Notes under the pieces: generated by a model
Told to the model about the DNA's origin: nothing
The model's input: the letters and a program-made list of their open reading frames with translations, nothing else
The model's database searches: none
Shown: positions 8,519 to 17,392 of the stretch, piece after piece
Layout of the letters: each line of letters opens with the position of its first letter
Position numbering within the stretch: position 1 is the first letter of the stretch
Assembly: GCF_900961225.1 (NCBI RefSeq)
Contig: NZ_CAAHFN010000098.1
Span: 152,378-216,377, forward strand
Direction: 5' to 3'
Source of the DNA: Modicisalibacter radicis
Lineage (GTDB): Bacteria > Pseudomonadota > Gammaproteobacteria > Pseudomonadales > Halomonadaceae
DNA: 64,000 bases
Made by a program: the position numbers and the translations under genes

Positions 8519-9394
8519 ATGAGCCAGCATCTTCCTGCCAGCTTCGCGCTGGGCGATCGCCGCGTCGGCCGAATGGGCTACGGCGCCATGCAGTTGGCCG
8601 GCCCCGGCGTCTTCGGCCCGCCCCGGGATCGCGAGGCCGCCCTGGCGGTATTGCGCGAGGCGGTGGCGATGGGCGTCAACCATATCGACACCAGCGATTT
8701 CTACGGCCCGCATGTCACCAACCGGCTGATTCGCGAGGCGCTGACGCCGTATCCCGACGACCTTTGCCTGGTCACCAAGATCGGCGCGCGGCGTGACGAA
8801 GCGGGCGCCTGGCTGCCGGCCTCCTCGGCCGAGGAACTGACCCGGGCCGTCCACGACAACCTTCGCCATCTCGGCCTCGAGGTGCTGGACGTGGTCAACC
8901 TGCGCCTGATGTTCGACACCCACGGCCCTGCCGAAGGCGCCATCGAGGAACCGCTCACGCCGCTCGCCGAGCTCCAGCGTCAGGGCCTGGTGCGCCATAT
9001 CGGGCTCAGCAACGCCACGCCCCGGCAGGTCGCGGAAGGCCGGCGTATCTGCGAGATCGTCTGCGTGCAGAACCATTACAACCTCGCGCATCGCGACGAC
9101 GACGCCATGATCGATGAGCTGGCGCGCGAGGGGATCGCCTATGTCCCGTTCTTCCCCCTGGGCGGATTCACCCCGCTGCAATCGTCGACGCTGTCCGACG
9201 TCGCGCGGCGACTGGCGGCCACGCCGATGCAGGTGGCGCTCGCCTGGTTGTTGCGCCGGGCGCCGAACATCCTGCTGATTCCCGGTACCTCGTCCGTCGC
9301 GCATCTGCACGAGAATCTCGCCGCGGCCGAACTCGAGCTTCCCGATGCAATACGCGAGGAACTGGACGGCATCGCCAACGTGGTGGGGCGGTGA
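8519..9394 (+). CDS. pdxI: Pyridoxal reductase-like aldo/keto reductase
   Basis: This 291-residue aldo/keto reductase closely resembles E. coli YdbC/PdxI, which reduces pyridoxal to pyridoxine with NADPH in vitamin B6 salvage. Long family-specific stretches include YGAMQLAGPGVFGPPRDR, VNHIDTSDFYGPHVTN and PFFPLGGFTPLQSSTLSDV. The usual catalytic tetrad is represented by Asp57, Tyr62 and Lys87, while the histidine position holds Asn127 (VVNLRLM); as I recall the E. coli protein has the same substitution. GAGG lies 7 bases before the ATG. The divergent LysR gene is the likely regulator. The assignment rests on remembered similarity, not a search. Confidence 0.82.
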   Translation: MSQHLPASFALGDRRVGRMGYGAMQLAGPGVFGPPRDREAALAVLREAVAMGVNHIDTSDFYGPHVTNRLIREALTPYPDDLCLVTKIGARRDEAGAWLPASSAEELTRAVHDNLRHLGLEVLDVVNLRLMFDTHGPAEGAIEEPLTPLAELQRQGLVRHIGLSNATPRQVAEGRRICEIVCVQNHYNLAHRDDDAMIDELAREGIAYVPFFPLGGFTPLQSSTLSDVARRLAATPMQVALAWLLRRAPNILLIPGTSSVAHLHENLAAAELELPDAIREELDGIANVVGR

Positions 9395-9520
9395 CGACGG
9401 GGCCGGGTGTCGGAGGGGATTTGCGTTATCGCGGAGCGGCCCAGGTCGGCCCCGGAAACGCTATTCGCATGTGTCCGAATGGCTTACCCTTGGCATCCCC
9501 GAGTCGGCATGAGAGCACCA

Positions 9521-10267
9521 ATGGCTGGTTCCGTATCGCGTCGTCTTCCCTACCACGTCGCGGACACCATCAAGGGCTGGATCGTCGATCGTCAGCTGAT
9601 GCCCGGCGACCGGCTGCCCGGCGAGGCCGAGCTGATGGCCTCGCTCAACGTCTCCAAGGGCACCATTCGCGAAAGTACCCGGGTCCTGGAGGCCCAGGGG
9701 CTGGTGCAGACGCGAACCGGACCCGGCGGTGGTGTCTTCGTCTGCCAGATGAGCGAGGCGAAGGCCACCACACTGCTCAGCCATTACTTCTATTTCCAGG
9801 ACATCTCGATCCGCGACATCTACCAGATCCGCCAGGCCCTGGAGCCCGAACTGGCGGCCTCGCTGGCCGGCAGGGTCGGCACCGAGGACCTGGCGCGGCT
9901 GCGCGAGAGCCTGCACAGCTACGCCGAGACGGCGCCCGACCTGGAGGCGGAGCGCCAGCAGCACCTCGACTCGCTGCGTTTCCACGAGATGCTCGCGGAA
10001 CTGGCCGGCGGCAATCCGCTGTTGTCGTTCATCATCCGCTTCACCGTGCAGATACTGTCCGACCTTACCGTCTACCGGCGACTCTACGAGCCCGGCGATC
10101 ACCGGATCGGCCCGGCCGGCTGTCAGTATCACGCCCGGATCATCGATGCCATCGAGCAGGGCGACGCCGAGCGGGCGCGGGAACTGATGCGCGAGCACAT
10201 GCGCTCGGCCCAGGCGGTGATGAACGACAACGAGGCCCAGGTCCGGCGCGGCTTCCTGGCCGGCTGA
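9521..10267 (+). CDS. GntR-family regulator, FadR/FCD subfamily
   Basis: This ~248-residue protein has an N-terminal winged helix (about residues 15-75, with GDRLPGEAELMASLNVSKGTI) and a C-terminal all-helical FCD ligand domain whose metal-binding histidines appear in RFHEML, QYHARI and REHMRS. FCD regulators usually bind small carboxylates and repress nearby catabolic genes. I favour the ATG preceded by GAGAG; an ATG 12 bases upstream is possible. It converges on the M20 hydrolase gene with a 4-base gap, so it probably governs the hydrolase-DUF1028-YfcC operon. Confidence 0.88.
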   Translation: MAGSVSRRLPYHVADTIKGWIVDRQLMPGDRLPGEAELMASLNVSKGTIRESTRVLEAQGLVQTRTGPGGGVFVCQMSEAKATTLLSHYFYFQDISIRDIYQIRQALEPELAASLAGRVGTEDLARLRESLHSYAETAPDLEAERQQHLDSLRFHEMLAELAGGNPLLSFIIRFTVQILSDLTVYRRLYEPGDHRIGPAGCQYHARIIDAIEQGDAERARELMREHMRSAQAVMNDNEAQVRRGFLAG

Positions 10268-10271
10268 GACC

Positions 10272-11525
10272 TCAGGCCGGGCGGGCGGGGTCCAGGTCGC
10301 CAAGAAAGCGCATCAGCACGCGGGTCGCCCGGTCGGCGTCCTCGGCGCTGATGGCTTCGTCGGGGTGATGGCTGAGGCCATCCCGGCAGCGCACGAACAG
10401 CATGCCGATGTCGGTCACGTCGTTCATCGCCAGGCCGTCGTGGCCGGCGCCGCTGAACAGCCGCTCGGCGGGTTCGCCGCAGCTTCGGCAGGCGCTTTCC
10501 AGTGCCTCGATCAGCCACCCGGCGCAGGCCACCGCCTCGGCCTGGTAGGTGGTCTCGCAGCTCAGCTTCAGCTCGCCGTCCGCGGCGATCCGGCGACAGG
10601 CCGCAAGGATCTCCTCGCGGCCCCGGGCCCGGACGTCGGGATCGGGCGAGCGCAGCTCCAGCGTGAAGTTGACCTCGGCGGGAATCACGTTGACGGCGTT
10701 GGGTCGCACGTCGAGTTTGCCGATCACGCCGACGAAAGCCTCGGTGGCGTTGAGTACCCGGTCGGCTTCCAGCACCATCCGGGCCGCCCCCACCAGGGCG
10801 TCGCGACGACCCGGCATGGGCGTGGTGCCAGCGTGGCCGGCCTTGCCGGCGACGCTCAGCCGGTGCCGCTCGATGCCGGTCAGTGCGGTCACCACGCCCA
10901 CCGCCTGATCGCGCTGTTCGAGTATCGGCCCCTGTTCGATATGCACCTCAATATAGCCGAGCAGCGCGTCGCTACGGCGCGCCAGTTGCGGGATGCGCTC
11001 GGGTGCGCCGCCGAAACGCGAGAGCGCCTCGCCGAGGGAGATGCCGTCGGCGTCGCGGGCCTCCAGGCTGGCGGGGTCGAAGGTCCCGGCCAGGGCGCGG
11101 CTGCCGATCAGGGTCGACTGGAAGCGGGTGCCCTCTTCGTCGCCGAAGGCCACCACCTCGACCCCGTAGGGCAGTTCGACGCCATCGTCCTTCAGCGCCT
11201 GCAGTGCCTGCAGCGGCAGCGCCACGCCCAGCATGCCGTCGTACTTGCCGCCCTCGACCACGGTATCCTGATGGGAACCGAGGATCAGTGTCCTCTCGCC
11301 GGCCTGCGCCCGGGCGTTGCGGCCCACCAGGTTGCCCGAAGCGTCGAGCTCCGGGTTCAGGCCGGCCTGACGCATCCAGTCGCCGATCAACGCCAGCACC
11401 TGGCGGTGCTCCTCGGAACAGAACAGCCGCGTGACGCCTGCGCCGGGCAGGGAATATTGCGCGGCCTCGTCCAGGCGCGCCATCAGTTGCTGGCCCAGGT
11501 TTCCTGAGTGTTTGGAATCGTTCAT
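10272..11525 (-). CDS. M20-family Zn hydrolase (allantoate / N-carbamoyl-amino-acid amidohydrolase type)
   Basis: This 417-residue metallo-amidohydrolase resembles allantoate amidohydrolases and N-carbamoyl-L-amino-acid hydrolases. Metal ligands are visible at His85 (GSHQDTV), Asp96 (GGKYDG), Glu130-Glu131 (GDEEGTRF), His in YIEVHIEQG and His in LSHHPDEA; the dimerisation lid includes the GHAGTTPMPGRRDAL segment. An AGGAGG site lies 4 bases before the chosen ATG. It is the last gene of an operon behind YfcC and DUF1028 genes, suggesting cytoplasmic cleavage of a ureido or N-acyl amino-acid compound brought in by YfcC. The substrate is not determined. Confidence 0.88.
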   Translation of the reverse strand: MNDSKHSGNLGQQLMARLDEAAQYSLPGAGVTRLFCSEEHRQVLALIGDWMRQAGLNPELDASGNLVGRNARAQAGERTLILGSHQDTVVEGGKYDGMLGVALPLQALQALKDDGVELPYGVEVVAFGDEEGTRFQSTLIGSRALAGTFDPASLEARDADGISLGEALSRFGGAPERIPQLARRSDALLGYIEVHIEQGPILEQRDQAVGVVTALTGIERHRLSVAGKAGHAGTTPMPGRRDALVGAARMVLEADRVLNATEAFVGVIGKLDVRPNAVNVIPAEVNFTLELRSPDPDVRARGREEILAACRRIAADGELKLSCETTYQAEAVACAGWLIEALESACRSCGEPAERLFSGAGHDGLAMNDVTDIGMLFVRCRDGLSHHPDEAISAEDADRATRVLMRFLGDLDPARPA

Positions 11526-11539
11526 GGTGCCTCCTGGCA

Positions 11540-12241
11540 TCAGTGGCGGGGTAGCGAGGCGAGGAATTCGGCAAAGTCCGGCGCGCGCACGCGTTCGGCG
11601 AGTGAGCGAAGCGCCTCGACGGGGCGTTCGTCCCAGTCCACGCGCAGATCGATGGGCGCGGCGTCGAAGGATTCGATTCGCAGGGCGGCCGAGCGCACAC
11701 CGCGCCGGTCGCCACCGGCCTTCAGCGCGGCGTCGAGGGCGTCGATCAGGGTCTCGAGCAACCGCGATTCGTAACCGTCGCGGTAGCGGGGCGCGGCGGT
11801 GCGCGCCCAAGCCGCGTCGGGGTTGTCGCAGGTCAGGCTCAGGAAGCGCTGCAGCAGCGTCGCGACGACCTGGCCGCTGGCCAGCATGTTGCCGGCCGCG
11901 GCCACCGTCGGGCGCAGTTCGGCGTCGACCTCGGGCAGGTTGGCCTCGCCGCTATGCATCGCGGCCTGGCCGCCGGCATCCATCACCAGGCACTGGCGCC
12001 GCGTCGCGCCGTCGTCCCGGCTGGTCACCTGATCAAGCGCCTGGCGGGCGGTGCGCCCCCGGGCCAGAGCGTCGCGGATATCGTCCGGGTACCAGGGGTT
12101 GGTGGCCAGCCCCTGGGTGGCGCAGGCGCCCAGCCCGCGCCAGGCATGATGCACGTAGCCGCCCACCGCCACGCCGCCGGTGGCGGTCAGCGCGGCGGCC
12201 ATGCCGGTGGCCGGTTGCACATGGATCAGCGACAGGGTCAC
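11540..12241 (-). CDS. DUF1028 protein (putative Ntn-hydrolase fold)
   Basis: This 233-residue protein matches the DUF1028 pattern: an N-terminal strand pair, the GLGACATQGLATNPWY segment, an RRQCLVMDAGGQAAMHSG block and the GNMLASGQVVATL helix. The family is related to Ntn hydrolases and is often found beside peptidases or amidohydrolases; the reaction is not established. It begins 7 bases after the YfcC stop and ends 14 bases before the hydrolase start, so it is clearly part of that operon and probably acts in the same degradation route. Confidence 0.8.
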   Translation of the reverse strand: MTLSLIHVQPATGMAAALTATGGVAVGGYVHHAWRGLGACATQGLATNPWYPDDIRDALARGRTARQALDQVTSRDDGATRRQCLVMDAGGQAAMHSGEANLPEVDAELRPTVAAAGNMLASGQVVATLLQRFLSLTCDNPDAAWARTAAPRYRDGYESRLLETLIDALDAALKAGGDRRGVRSAALRIESFDAAPIDLRVDWDERPVEALRSLAERVRAPDFAEFLASLPRH

Positions 12242-12248
12242 GGCGGGC

Positions 12249-13640
12249 TCAGTAGCCGACGTAGTGGCCGATCACCAGGCCGACCCAGGCGAGCATGTAG
12301 ACCAGCACCATGAAGGGCAGAATGGCCTTCAACCACTTCTCGTAGGAGACCCGGCCCAGCGCCAGCATGGCCAGGGTGCCGCCCGAAGTGGGCACGATCA
12401 GGTTGGTCAGGCCATCGCCGACCTGGAAGGCGGTGATCATCAGTTGACGGCTCATGCCGACCAGGTCGGCCACCGGGATCAGGATCGGCATGGTGACCAG
12501 CGCCTGGCCCGAGCCCGAGGGCACGAAGAGGTTGATCGCGCCCTGCACCACGCTCGCCATGATCGCCGCCAGCGCGCCGGGTATGCCCTGAATAAGGCCG
12601 CTGAGCGCATGCACGATGGTATCGATGATCTGGGCCTGGTCGAGCAGCACCTGGATGGACGCGGCCAGCCCGATCACCAGCGCGCCGGGGGTGACCCTGG
12701 AGGCGCCCTCCATCATCTGCCGGACGATCTCGTTGGCCGATAGCCGGTTGACGATGCCGATCACGATGGCGATCAGCAGGAACATCCCGGCGATCTCGTT
12801 GATGTACCAGCCGAGCGTGAACACGCCCACCAGCATCGCCGCCAGGCCCAGCAAGAATACCCCCAGGGTCGCCTTGTCGTGCCCCGAGAGCCGGTACTCG
12901 TGCAGCGCCTTGCTCATCATCCTGGTGTCGTCGGGCTCCTCGAAGTCCATCCTGACCACCCACTTGCAGATATAGAGCGAGAGTAGTGCCAGCGACGAGA
13001 TCACCAGCAGGGTACGCAGCCAGGCGCCGGAGAACGTCGGTAGCTCGGCGATGCCCTGGGCCACGCCAACGGTGTAGGGGTTGATCGGCGAGAGCGCGAA
13101 GCCGATCCCTATGCCGCCCACGGCCATGGTGGTGCCGACCAGGCTGGAACAGCCGATCGCGCTGGCGATCAGCACCGCGATCGGCACCAGGGCGATGTTG
13201 TTCTCGAAGCCCACGGCCACGCCGAAGAAACCGTAGATGAAGGTGCCGGCGGTGATGATGACGTTGCGCCGCTCGACCCCGACGCGGTTGACCGCCACTC
13301 CAATGGCGTTCTCGAGCGCCCCGGTACGCTGCAGGATGTGAAACAGCCCGCCGGCGATGAACACGATGAACAGATAGAGCGACGCTTCGTTGAGGCCGCG
13401 GGGCACGGCGACGAAGATATCGAAGGGCGAGATGGGGCTAACGTCGTTCAGGTATTCGAAGGAGCCGGACACCACCCGGGTGCGGCCATCCTCCTCGACC
13501 CGCTGGTACTCGCCGGCGGGTACCACGAAGGTGAGCGCATAGGTGGCCAGCAGGATCATGAAGATCAGCACCATGGGGTCGGGGACCGTCCGGTACCACT
13601 TCTTCTTGCGCTGAGACAGCGCCTCTTGATGAGTACTCAT
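12249..13640 (-). CDS. YfcC-family transporter
   Basis: This 463-residue polytopic inner-membrane protein of the YfcC/ion-transporter superfamily is thought to carry amino acids, peptides or carboxylates. Typical stretches are TFVVPAGEYQR in the first loop, GFFGVAVGFENNIALVP, and GLTNLIVPTSGGTLAML near the C terminus, with two related halves. The start at MSTHQEAL has AAGGA 8 bases upstream. It heads the operon with DUF1028 and the M20 hydrolase, fitting import of the compound they process. A perfect palindrome lies 45-72 bases upstream of the start. Confidence 0.87.
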   Translation of the reverse strand: MSTHQEALSQRKKKWYRTVPDPMVLIFMILLATYALTFVVPAGEYQRVEEDGRTRVVSGSFEYLNDVSPISPFDIFVAVPRGLNEASLYLFIVFIAGGLFHILQRTGALENAIGVAVNRVGVERRNVIITAGTFIYGFFGVAVGFENNIALVPIAVLIASAIGCSSLVGTTMAVGGIGIGFALSPINPYTVGVAQGIAELPTFSGAWLRTLLVISSLALLSLYICKWVVRMDFEEPDDTRMMSKALHEYRLSGHDKATLGVFLLGLAAMLVGVFTLGWYINEIAGMFLLIAIVIGIVNRLSANEIVRQMMEGASRVTPGALVIGLAASIQVLLDQAQIIDTIVHALSGLIQGIPGALAAIMASVVQGAINLFVPSGSGQALVTMPILIPVADLVGMSRQLMITAFQVGDGLTNLIVPTSGGTLAMLALGRVSYEKWLKAILPFMVLVYMLAWVGLVIGHYVGY

Positions 13641-13684
13641 GGCATTGTCCTTGTTGTGGTCGCGTCGGAACGGGGAGACGCTGC

Positions 13685-13712
13685 CGGTCAATTTATCATG
13701 ATAAATTGACCG
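13685..13712. promoter_or_regulatory. Perfect 28-bp palindrome, candidate operator of the YfcC operon
   Basis: The half-site CGGTCAATTTATCA is followed without spacer by its exact reverse complement. It is AT-rich in a GC-rich surrounding and lies just upstream of the YfcC gene, where a repressor site would be placed. The linked GntR (FCD) or MocR regulators are the natural candidates to bind it; this is inference. Confidence 0.7.
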
Positions 13713-13825
13713 AACAAAGGACAGGCCGGCCTCGTGCGGAATGCCAGTGCGCCTGGCAACGAGGCGGTCAACTCGGTCGATTACCGCTCAACCGCTGGCG
13801 CACGAATGGCCACGGTGAGGCGCCA

Positions 13826-13993
13826 TCATGCTTCCCAGAAGCGCTTGCGGCCTTCGCGGCTGGCTTCGATGGGCGTGACGCCGATGTCTTCGAGAAGGTG
13901 GGGAGCGAGCTCGCGCAGCTGCTGGCGCGTGAGATGACGACGCCGATAGAGGCGTAACGTGGCGATGAGGCGGCGAAGCGGGGCGGGGCGCAT
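13826..13993 (-). CDS. DUF1127 small arginine-rich protein
   Basis: This 55-residue basic protein has the hallmark DUF1127 C-terminal motif LLEDIGVTPIEASREGRKRFWEA-type ending (L-x-D-I-G, then an aromatic-rich tail) and an N-terminal amphipathic segment rich in Arg and Leu. Members are small regulators, some of which affect RNA turnover, phosphate or stress responses in other proteobacteria. The chosen ATG has GGAG 7 bases upstream; an upstream extension lacks a site. It lies alone, transcribed away from the MocR gene. Confidence 0.85.
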   Translation of the reverse strand: MRPAPLRRLIATLRLYRRRHLTRQQLRELAPHLLEDIGVTPIEASREGRKRFWEA

Positions 13994-14077
13994 GGCGATA
14001 CTCCTGTTGCTGGGCCTGCAAACAGGGTATGGTTTGCGCAATGGGCGATACAGATTCAGATAAATATATTAAATGCG

Positions 14078-14130
14078 GTACAGAAGCGGATTTCTACCGG
14101 CTGTGTCGATAATGTCGACGCCTTCTGTAC
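14078..14130. promoter_or_regulatory. Inverted repeat ahead of the MocR gene
   Basis: Perfect 9-base arms GTACAGAAG (14078-14086) and CTTCTGTAC (14122-14130) flank 35 bases upstream of the MocR coding region, just after an AT-rich stretch suited to a promoter. MocR regulators commonly control their own promoters, so an autoregulatory operator is plausible. The annotated ATG falls between the arms. Confidence 0.45.
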
Positions 14131-15608
14131 TGGTTACCATTTTTTCTGGAGAAACTGTCCTGAAGCGCTATGAAGAGGTCGCGGCCGCGCTGCGCCGGAG
14201 CATCGAGCAGGGCCAGTACGGTGTCGGCGCTCGACTGCCGTCGATCCGCAGCGTCTGCCGCGATTTCCGGGTGAGCGTGTCCACCGCCCAGGAGGCGTAT
14301 CGACGCCTGGAGGACGCGGCACTGATCGAGGCCCGCCCCAGGTCCGGCTATTACGTGCTGCCGAGCCAGATGCCGACGGTGCTGCCATCGGTGACGCGCC
14401 CGGCCCAACGCCCGCTGGACGTATCACAGTGGGACCAGGTACTCGAGCTGGTCGGCATGCCGCGCGACACCGGGGTCATGATGCTGGGGCGGGGCATTCC
14501 CGATCTGGAGAGCGCGACGCTCAAGCCCCTCTCGCGGCTGCTGGCCGGCCTGCATCGCCACGCCGAGATGCACGAGCTCAACTACGACTCGCTGGCCGGC
14601 AGTCTCGAGCTGCGCCGTCAGATCGTGCGCCTGGTCACTGCCTCGGGGTGCCTGCTGCACCCCGACGACGTGCTGATCACCACCGGTTGCCAGGAAGCGC
14701 TGTCGATCGCCATCCGCACGCTGACCGCGCCGGGCGATGTGGTCGCCGTCGACTCGCCGAGCTTCTACGGCACCATGCAGATCCTCAAGGCCAACGGCCT
14801 CAAGGCGCTGGAGATCCCCACCGATCCGCAGACCGGGATCAGCCTCGAGGCGCTGGAGCTGGCCCTGGAGCAGTGGCCGATCCGCGCCATCCAGGTCACC
14901 CCGACCTGCAACAATCCGCTGGGCTACACCATGCCCGAGCCCCGCAAGCGCGCGCTGGTGGCGCTGGCCCAGCGCTTCGACGTGGCGATCATCGAGGACG
15001 ACATCTACGGCGACCTGGCGTTTTCCACGCCGCGGCCGAAGACGCTCAAGGCGTTCGACGACGACGGCCGCGTGCTGCTGTGCAGCGCCTTCTCCAAGAC
15101 GCTGAGCCCGGGGCTGCGGGTCGGCTGGATCGCCCCGGGGCGCTACCGCGACCAGGCCATGCACATGAAGTACGTCTCCACCGGGGCGTCGGCGACGTTG
15201 CCGCAGCTGGCGGTGGCCGAGTTCATCGCCAAGGGGCATTACGAGCGTCACCTGCGCGAGATGGTGCGCCAGTACCAGCGCCATCGCGACACCATGCTCG
15301 GCTGGGTCAAGCGGCACTTTCCCGCCGGGACCGGGGTCAGCTACCCCCAGGGCGGGTTCCTCCTGTGGCTGGAATTGCCGGCCGGCGTCGACTGCGTGCG
15401 CCTCAACGAGCGCCTGGCGGCCGCGCGGATCCGCATCGCGCCGGGCTCGCTGTTCTCCGCTTCCGGCAAGTACCGCCACTGTCTGCGTCTGAATTACGCC
15501 TCGCCGATGACCGCCGACATGGCCGGGGCCATCCGTGTGGTGGGCGCCACGGTGACGACCATGGTGACGGAGGCCATCGCGCTGCGGGAACCGGGCGTTG
15601 CCTCGTGA
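14112..15608 (+). CDS. MocR-type regulator (GntR HTH + class I aminotransferase fold)
   Basis: The first ~70 residues form a GntR winged helix (GARLPSIRSVCRDFRVSVST) joined to a ~400-residue fold-type I aminotransferase domain. The PLP lysine is in CSAFSKTLSPGLRVGW (about residue 329 from this start) and the PLP-ring aspartate is in IIEDDIYGDL. Such proteins sense PLP adducts and regulate amino-acid or vitamin genes. The start is uncertain: neither ATG (14073 or 14112) has a ribosome site, whereas GGAGA stands 7 bases before an in-frame CTG at 14160, which also matches where homologues normally begin. It may control the neighbouring YfcC operon. Confidence 0.88.
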   Translation: MSTPSVLVTIFSGETVLKRYEEVAAALRRSIEQGQYGVGARLPSIRSVCRDFRVSVSTAQEAYRRLEDAALIEARPRSGYYVLPSQMPTVLPSVTRPAQRPLDVSQWDQVLELVGMPRDTGVMMLGRGIPDLESATLKPLSRLLAGLHRHAEMHELNYDSLAGSLELRRQIVRLVTASGCLLHPDDVLITTGCQEALSIAIRTLTAPGDVVAVDSPSFYGTMQILKANGLKALEIPTDPQTGISLEALELALEQWPIRAIQVTPTCNNPLGYTMPEPRKRALVALAQRFDVAIIEDDIYGDLAFSTPRPKTLKAFDDDGRVLLCSAFSKTLSPGLRVGWIAPGRYRDQAMHMKYVSTGASATLPQLAVAEFIAKGHYERHLREMVRQYQRHRDTMLGWVKRHFPAGTGVSYPQGGFLLWLELPAGVDCVRLNERLAAARIRIAPGSLFSASGKYRHCLRLNYASPMTADMAGAIRVVGATVTTMVTEAIALREPGVAS

Positions 15609-15620
15609 GCCGGGGCGTCC

Positions 15621-16391
15621 TTATTCGGTGCTTTTGCCAAGCGCTTCCAGATAGGCGCGAATCCGCGCGGCATTGGTGCCGATGTCGCTGCGCCCGATCC
15701 GCGAGGCCGAGCGTACATCCACCCGCACGCCATCCTCGACTTCGTTCAGGCGGATCGCCACGTCGTCCTTGAAACCGAACCAGCGAGTGGTCGCGGTGGC
15801 CTCGAGCGTGGTATCGCCGACCCTGATCACCTCCCAGCCCTGATCCCGCGCGGTCTCCTCGGCGGCGTCCATCGCCTCGGCCAGCGGCAGATCCAGGATG
15901 ATTGGCCGAAGGTCCGGGTAGGCCTGGCGCTGCTGACGAGCGCTGGCCTCGCCAGGGTAGGCCACGGCGTTGGGCGCGGCGTTCCGCGCCGGCGCCAGGG
16001 CGACGAAGGCGGGTGGGTCCCGCATGTCGGTGGTGATGTCGTGAATCGCCGGCACCTGCCGGGCGCGCTGCTGCAGCTGCCAGGGCACGATCATCATCGC
16101 CGCCACCGCGATGAGTACCAGCCCGCCGGTCAGCGCCGGCTTGAGCCGCCTGCAAAGGCTCGCCGCCAGCAGCGTCGCCAGCCCCAGGGCCGCCGCGCCG
16201 AGCGCCAGGTAGGCCCCCTGACGCAACAGGCCGAAGGCCGCGCCGAGGTCGACCAGGCCCAGTCGGTGGGCCGGCCCCGCGCCGCCGATCAGCAGCGCCG
16301 CGGCGATCGTCACCAGCACGCTCAGCCAGGCCAGTCGACGCGGCCAGCGCCTGCCGCGCGGCGACCGAGGTTCGTATGAAGACATGGCCAT
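15621..16391 (-). CDS. DUF1499 membrane protein
   Basis: This 256-residue protein has about four N-terminal membrane helices (roughly residues 20-140), then a DUF1499 domain that begins at DITTDMRDPPAFVAL and ends near GTNAARIRAYLEALG. The DUF1499 part probably lies outside the membrane; its function is unknown. The YPDL and DVRSASRIGRSDIG segments are typical. Two ATGs are close together (MAMSS); the first is used, with GGAG 11 bases upstream. It converges on the MocR gene with a 12-base gap. Confidence 0.82.
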   Translation of the reverse strand: MAMSSYEPRSPRGRRWPRRLAWLSVLVTIAAALLIGGAGPAHRLGLVDLGAAFGLLRQGAYLALGAAALGLATLLAASLCRRLKPALTGGLVLIAVAAMMIVPWQLQQRARQVPAIHDITTDMRDPPAFVALAPARNAAPNAVAYPGEASARQQRQAYPDLRPIILDLPLAEAMDAAEETARDQGWEVIRVGDTTLEATATTRWFGFKDDVAIRLNEVEDGVRVDVRSASRIGRSDIGTNAARIRAYLEALGKSTE

Positions 16392-16545
16392 GTGCGCTTT
16401 CGCTCCTGCATCGGGTCGTCGATTCAGCATACGCGCCGTGGAGGCGCTTATCCCGTCTGCCATGTCATTTGCGCAATAATGTCCAAGCCATCGGCACGCG
16501 GTGGGCTTTAAGCTGGGTCGGGTCAGCGTTCAGGGAGGTGGAAAC

Positions 16546-17379
16546 ATGGCGAAGCAGCCCAGCCGGTTCCGGTTCTTAAAGAGTCGGCACGTTCCCGAGC
16601 TTACCGTGCTGCAGGCGGCGATGAGCGATTTTCGCTACGATCCCCACGCCCATGACGAATACGCCTTCGGCGTCACGCTCGCCGGGCGCCAGGATTTCTT
16701 CAGCGGCGGCCAGTATCACCGCAGTCCCCCCGGCAACGTCATCCAGTTCAATCCCGGCGAGGTTCACGACGGCCAGCCGGGCGGCGACAGCACGCTGGGC
16801 TACGTGATGGCCTACGTATCGCCCGCCCAGCTCGAGGCGGTGTTTGCCGATGCGGCGGGGCGCAGGAGTGCCGGCAACTTCCGAAGCCGCGACACGCTGA
16901 TACAGGACCCCGCGTTACGCGACGCCATTCTGGAACTGGTGCGTCTGGTGACCCAGCAGGTCGGCAGCCGTATCGATCAGGAGTACGCCCTATACCGCAT
17001 CGTCGAGCGACTCGTCCAGCGCGACGGGCAGTTTCAGCCGGGCGCTACCACCGGCCGGCCCGATGCGCTGCTGACACGCGCCAGGGATTACGTCCTCACC
17101 CACCTGGAGGAGGACATGTCGCTGGATGACCTCAGCCGGGCCGCGCATCTCTCGAAATACCATTTCCTGCGGCTGTTCCGGCAGCAGTTCGGCATGACGC
17201 CGCACCAGTACGTGATCAATTGTCGCATCAACGCCGCGCGTCATGCCCTGGAAACCGGCGCGCTACCCAACGCGGTGGCCTTCCGTTACGGCTTCGCCGA
17301 CCTCAGCCACTTCAATCGCCGCTTCAAGCGCATCTACGGCATGACGCCGTACCAATACCAGCGCAGCATCACTTCGTGA
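16546..17379 (+). CDS. AraC-family transcriptional regulator
   Basis: This 277-residue regulator has an N-terminal cupin-like sensor (PHAHDEYAFGVTLAG, then NPGEVHDGQ) and a C-terminal pair of helix-turn-helices (LDDLSRAAHLSKYHFLRLF and VAFRYGFADLSHFNRRFKR). AGGTGG lies just before the chosen ATG. The LysE-type exporter gene follows 13 bases later on the same strand, so the pair is probably one operon in which AraC senses an amino acid and raises export. This resembles the common AraC/LysE arrangement in proteobacteria. Confidence 0.92.
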   Translation: MAKQPSRFRFLKSRHVPELTVLQAAMSDFRYDPHAHDEYAFGVTLAGRQDFFSGGQYHRSPPGNVIQFNPGEVHDGQPGGDSTLGYVMAYVSPAQLEAVFADAAGRRSAGNFRSRDTLIQDPALRDAILELVRLVTQQVGSRIDQEYALYRIVERLVQRDGQFQPGATTGRPDALLTRARDYVLTHLEEDMSLDDLSRAAHLSKYHFLRLFRQQFGMTPHQYVINCRINAARHALETGALPNAVAFRYGFADLSHFNRRFKRIYGMTPYQYQRSITS

Positions 17380-17392
17380 CCGGGACTTCGCC

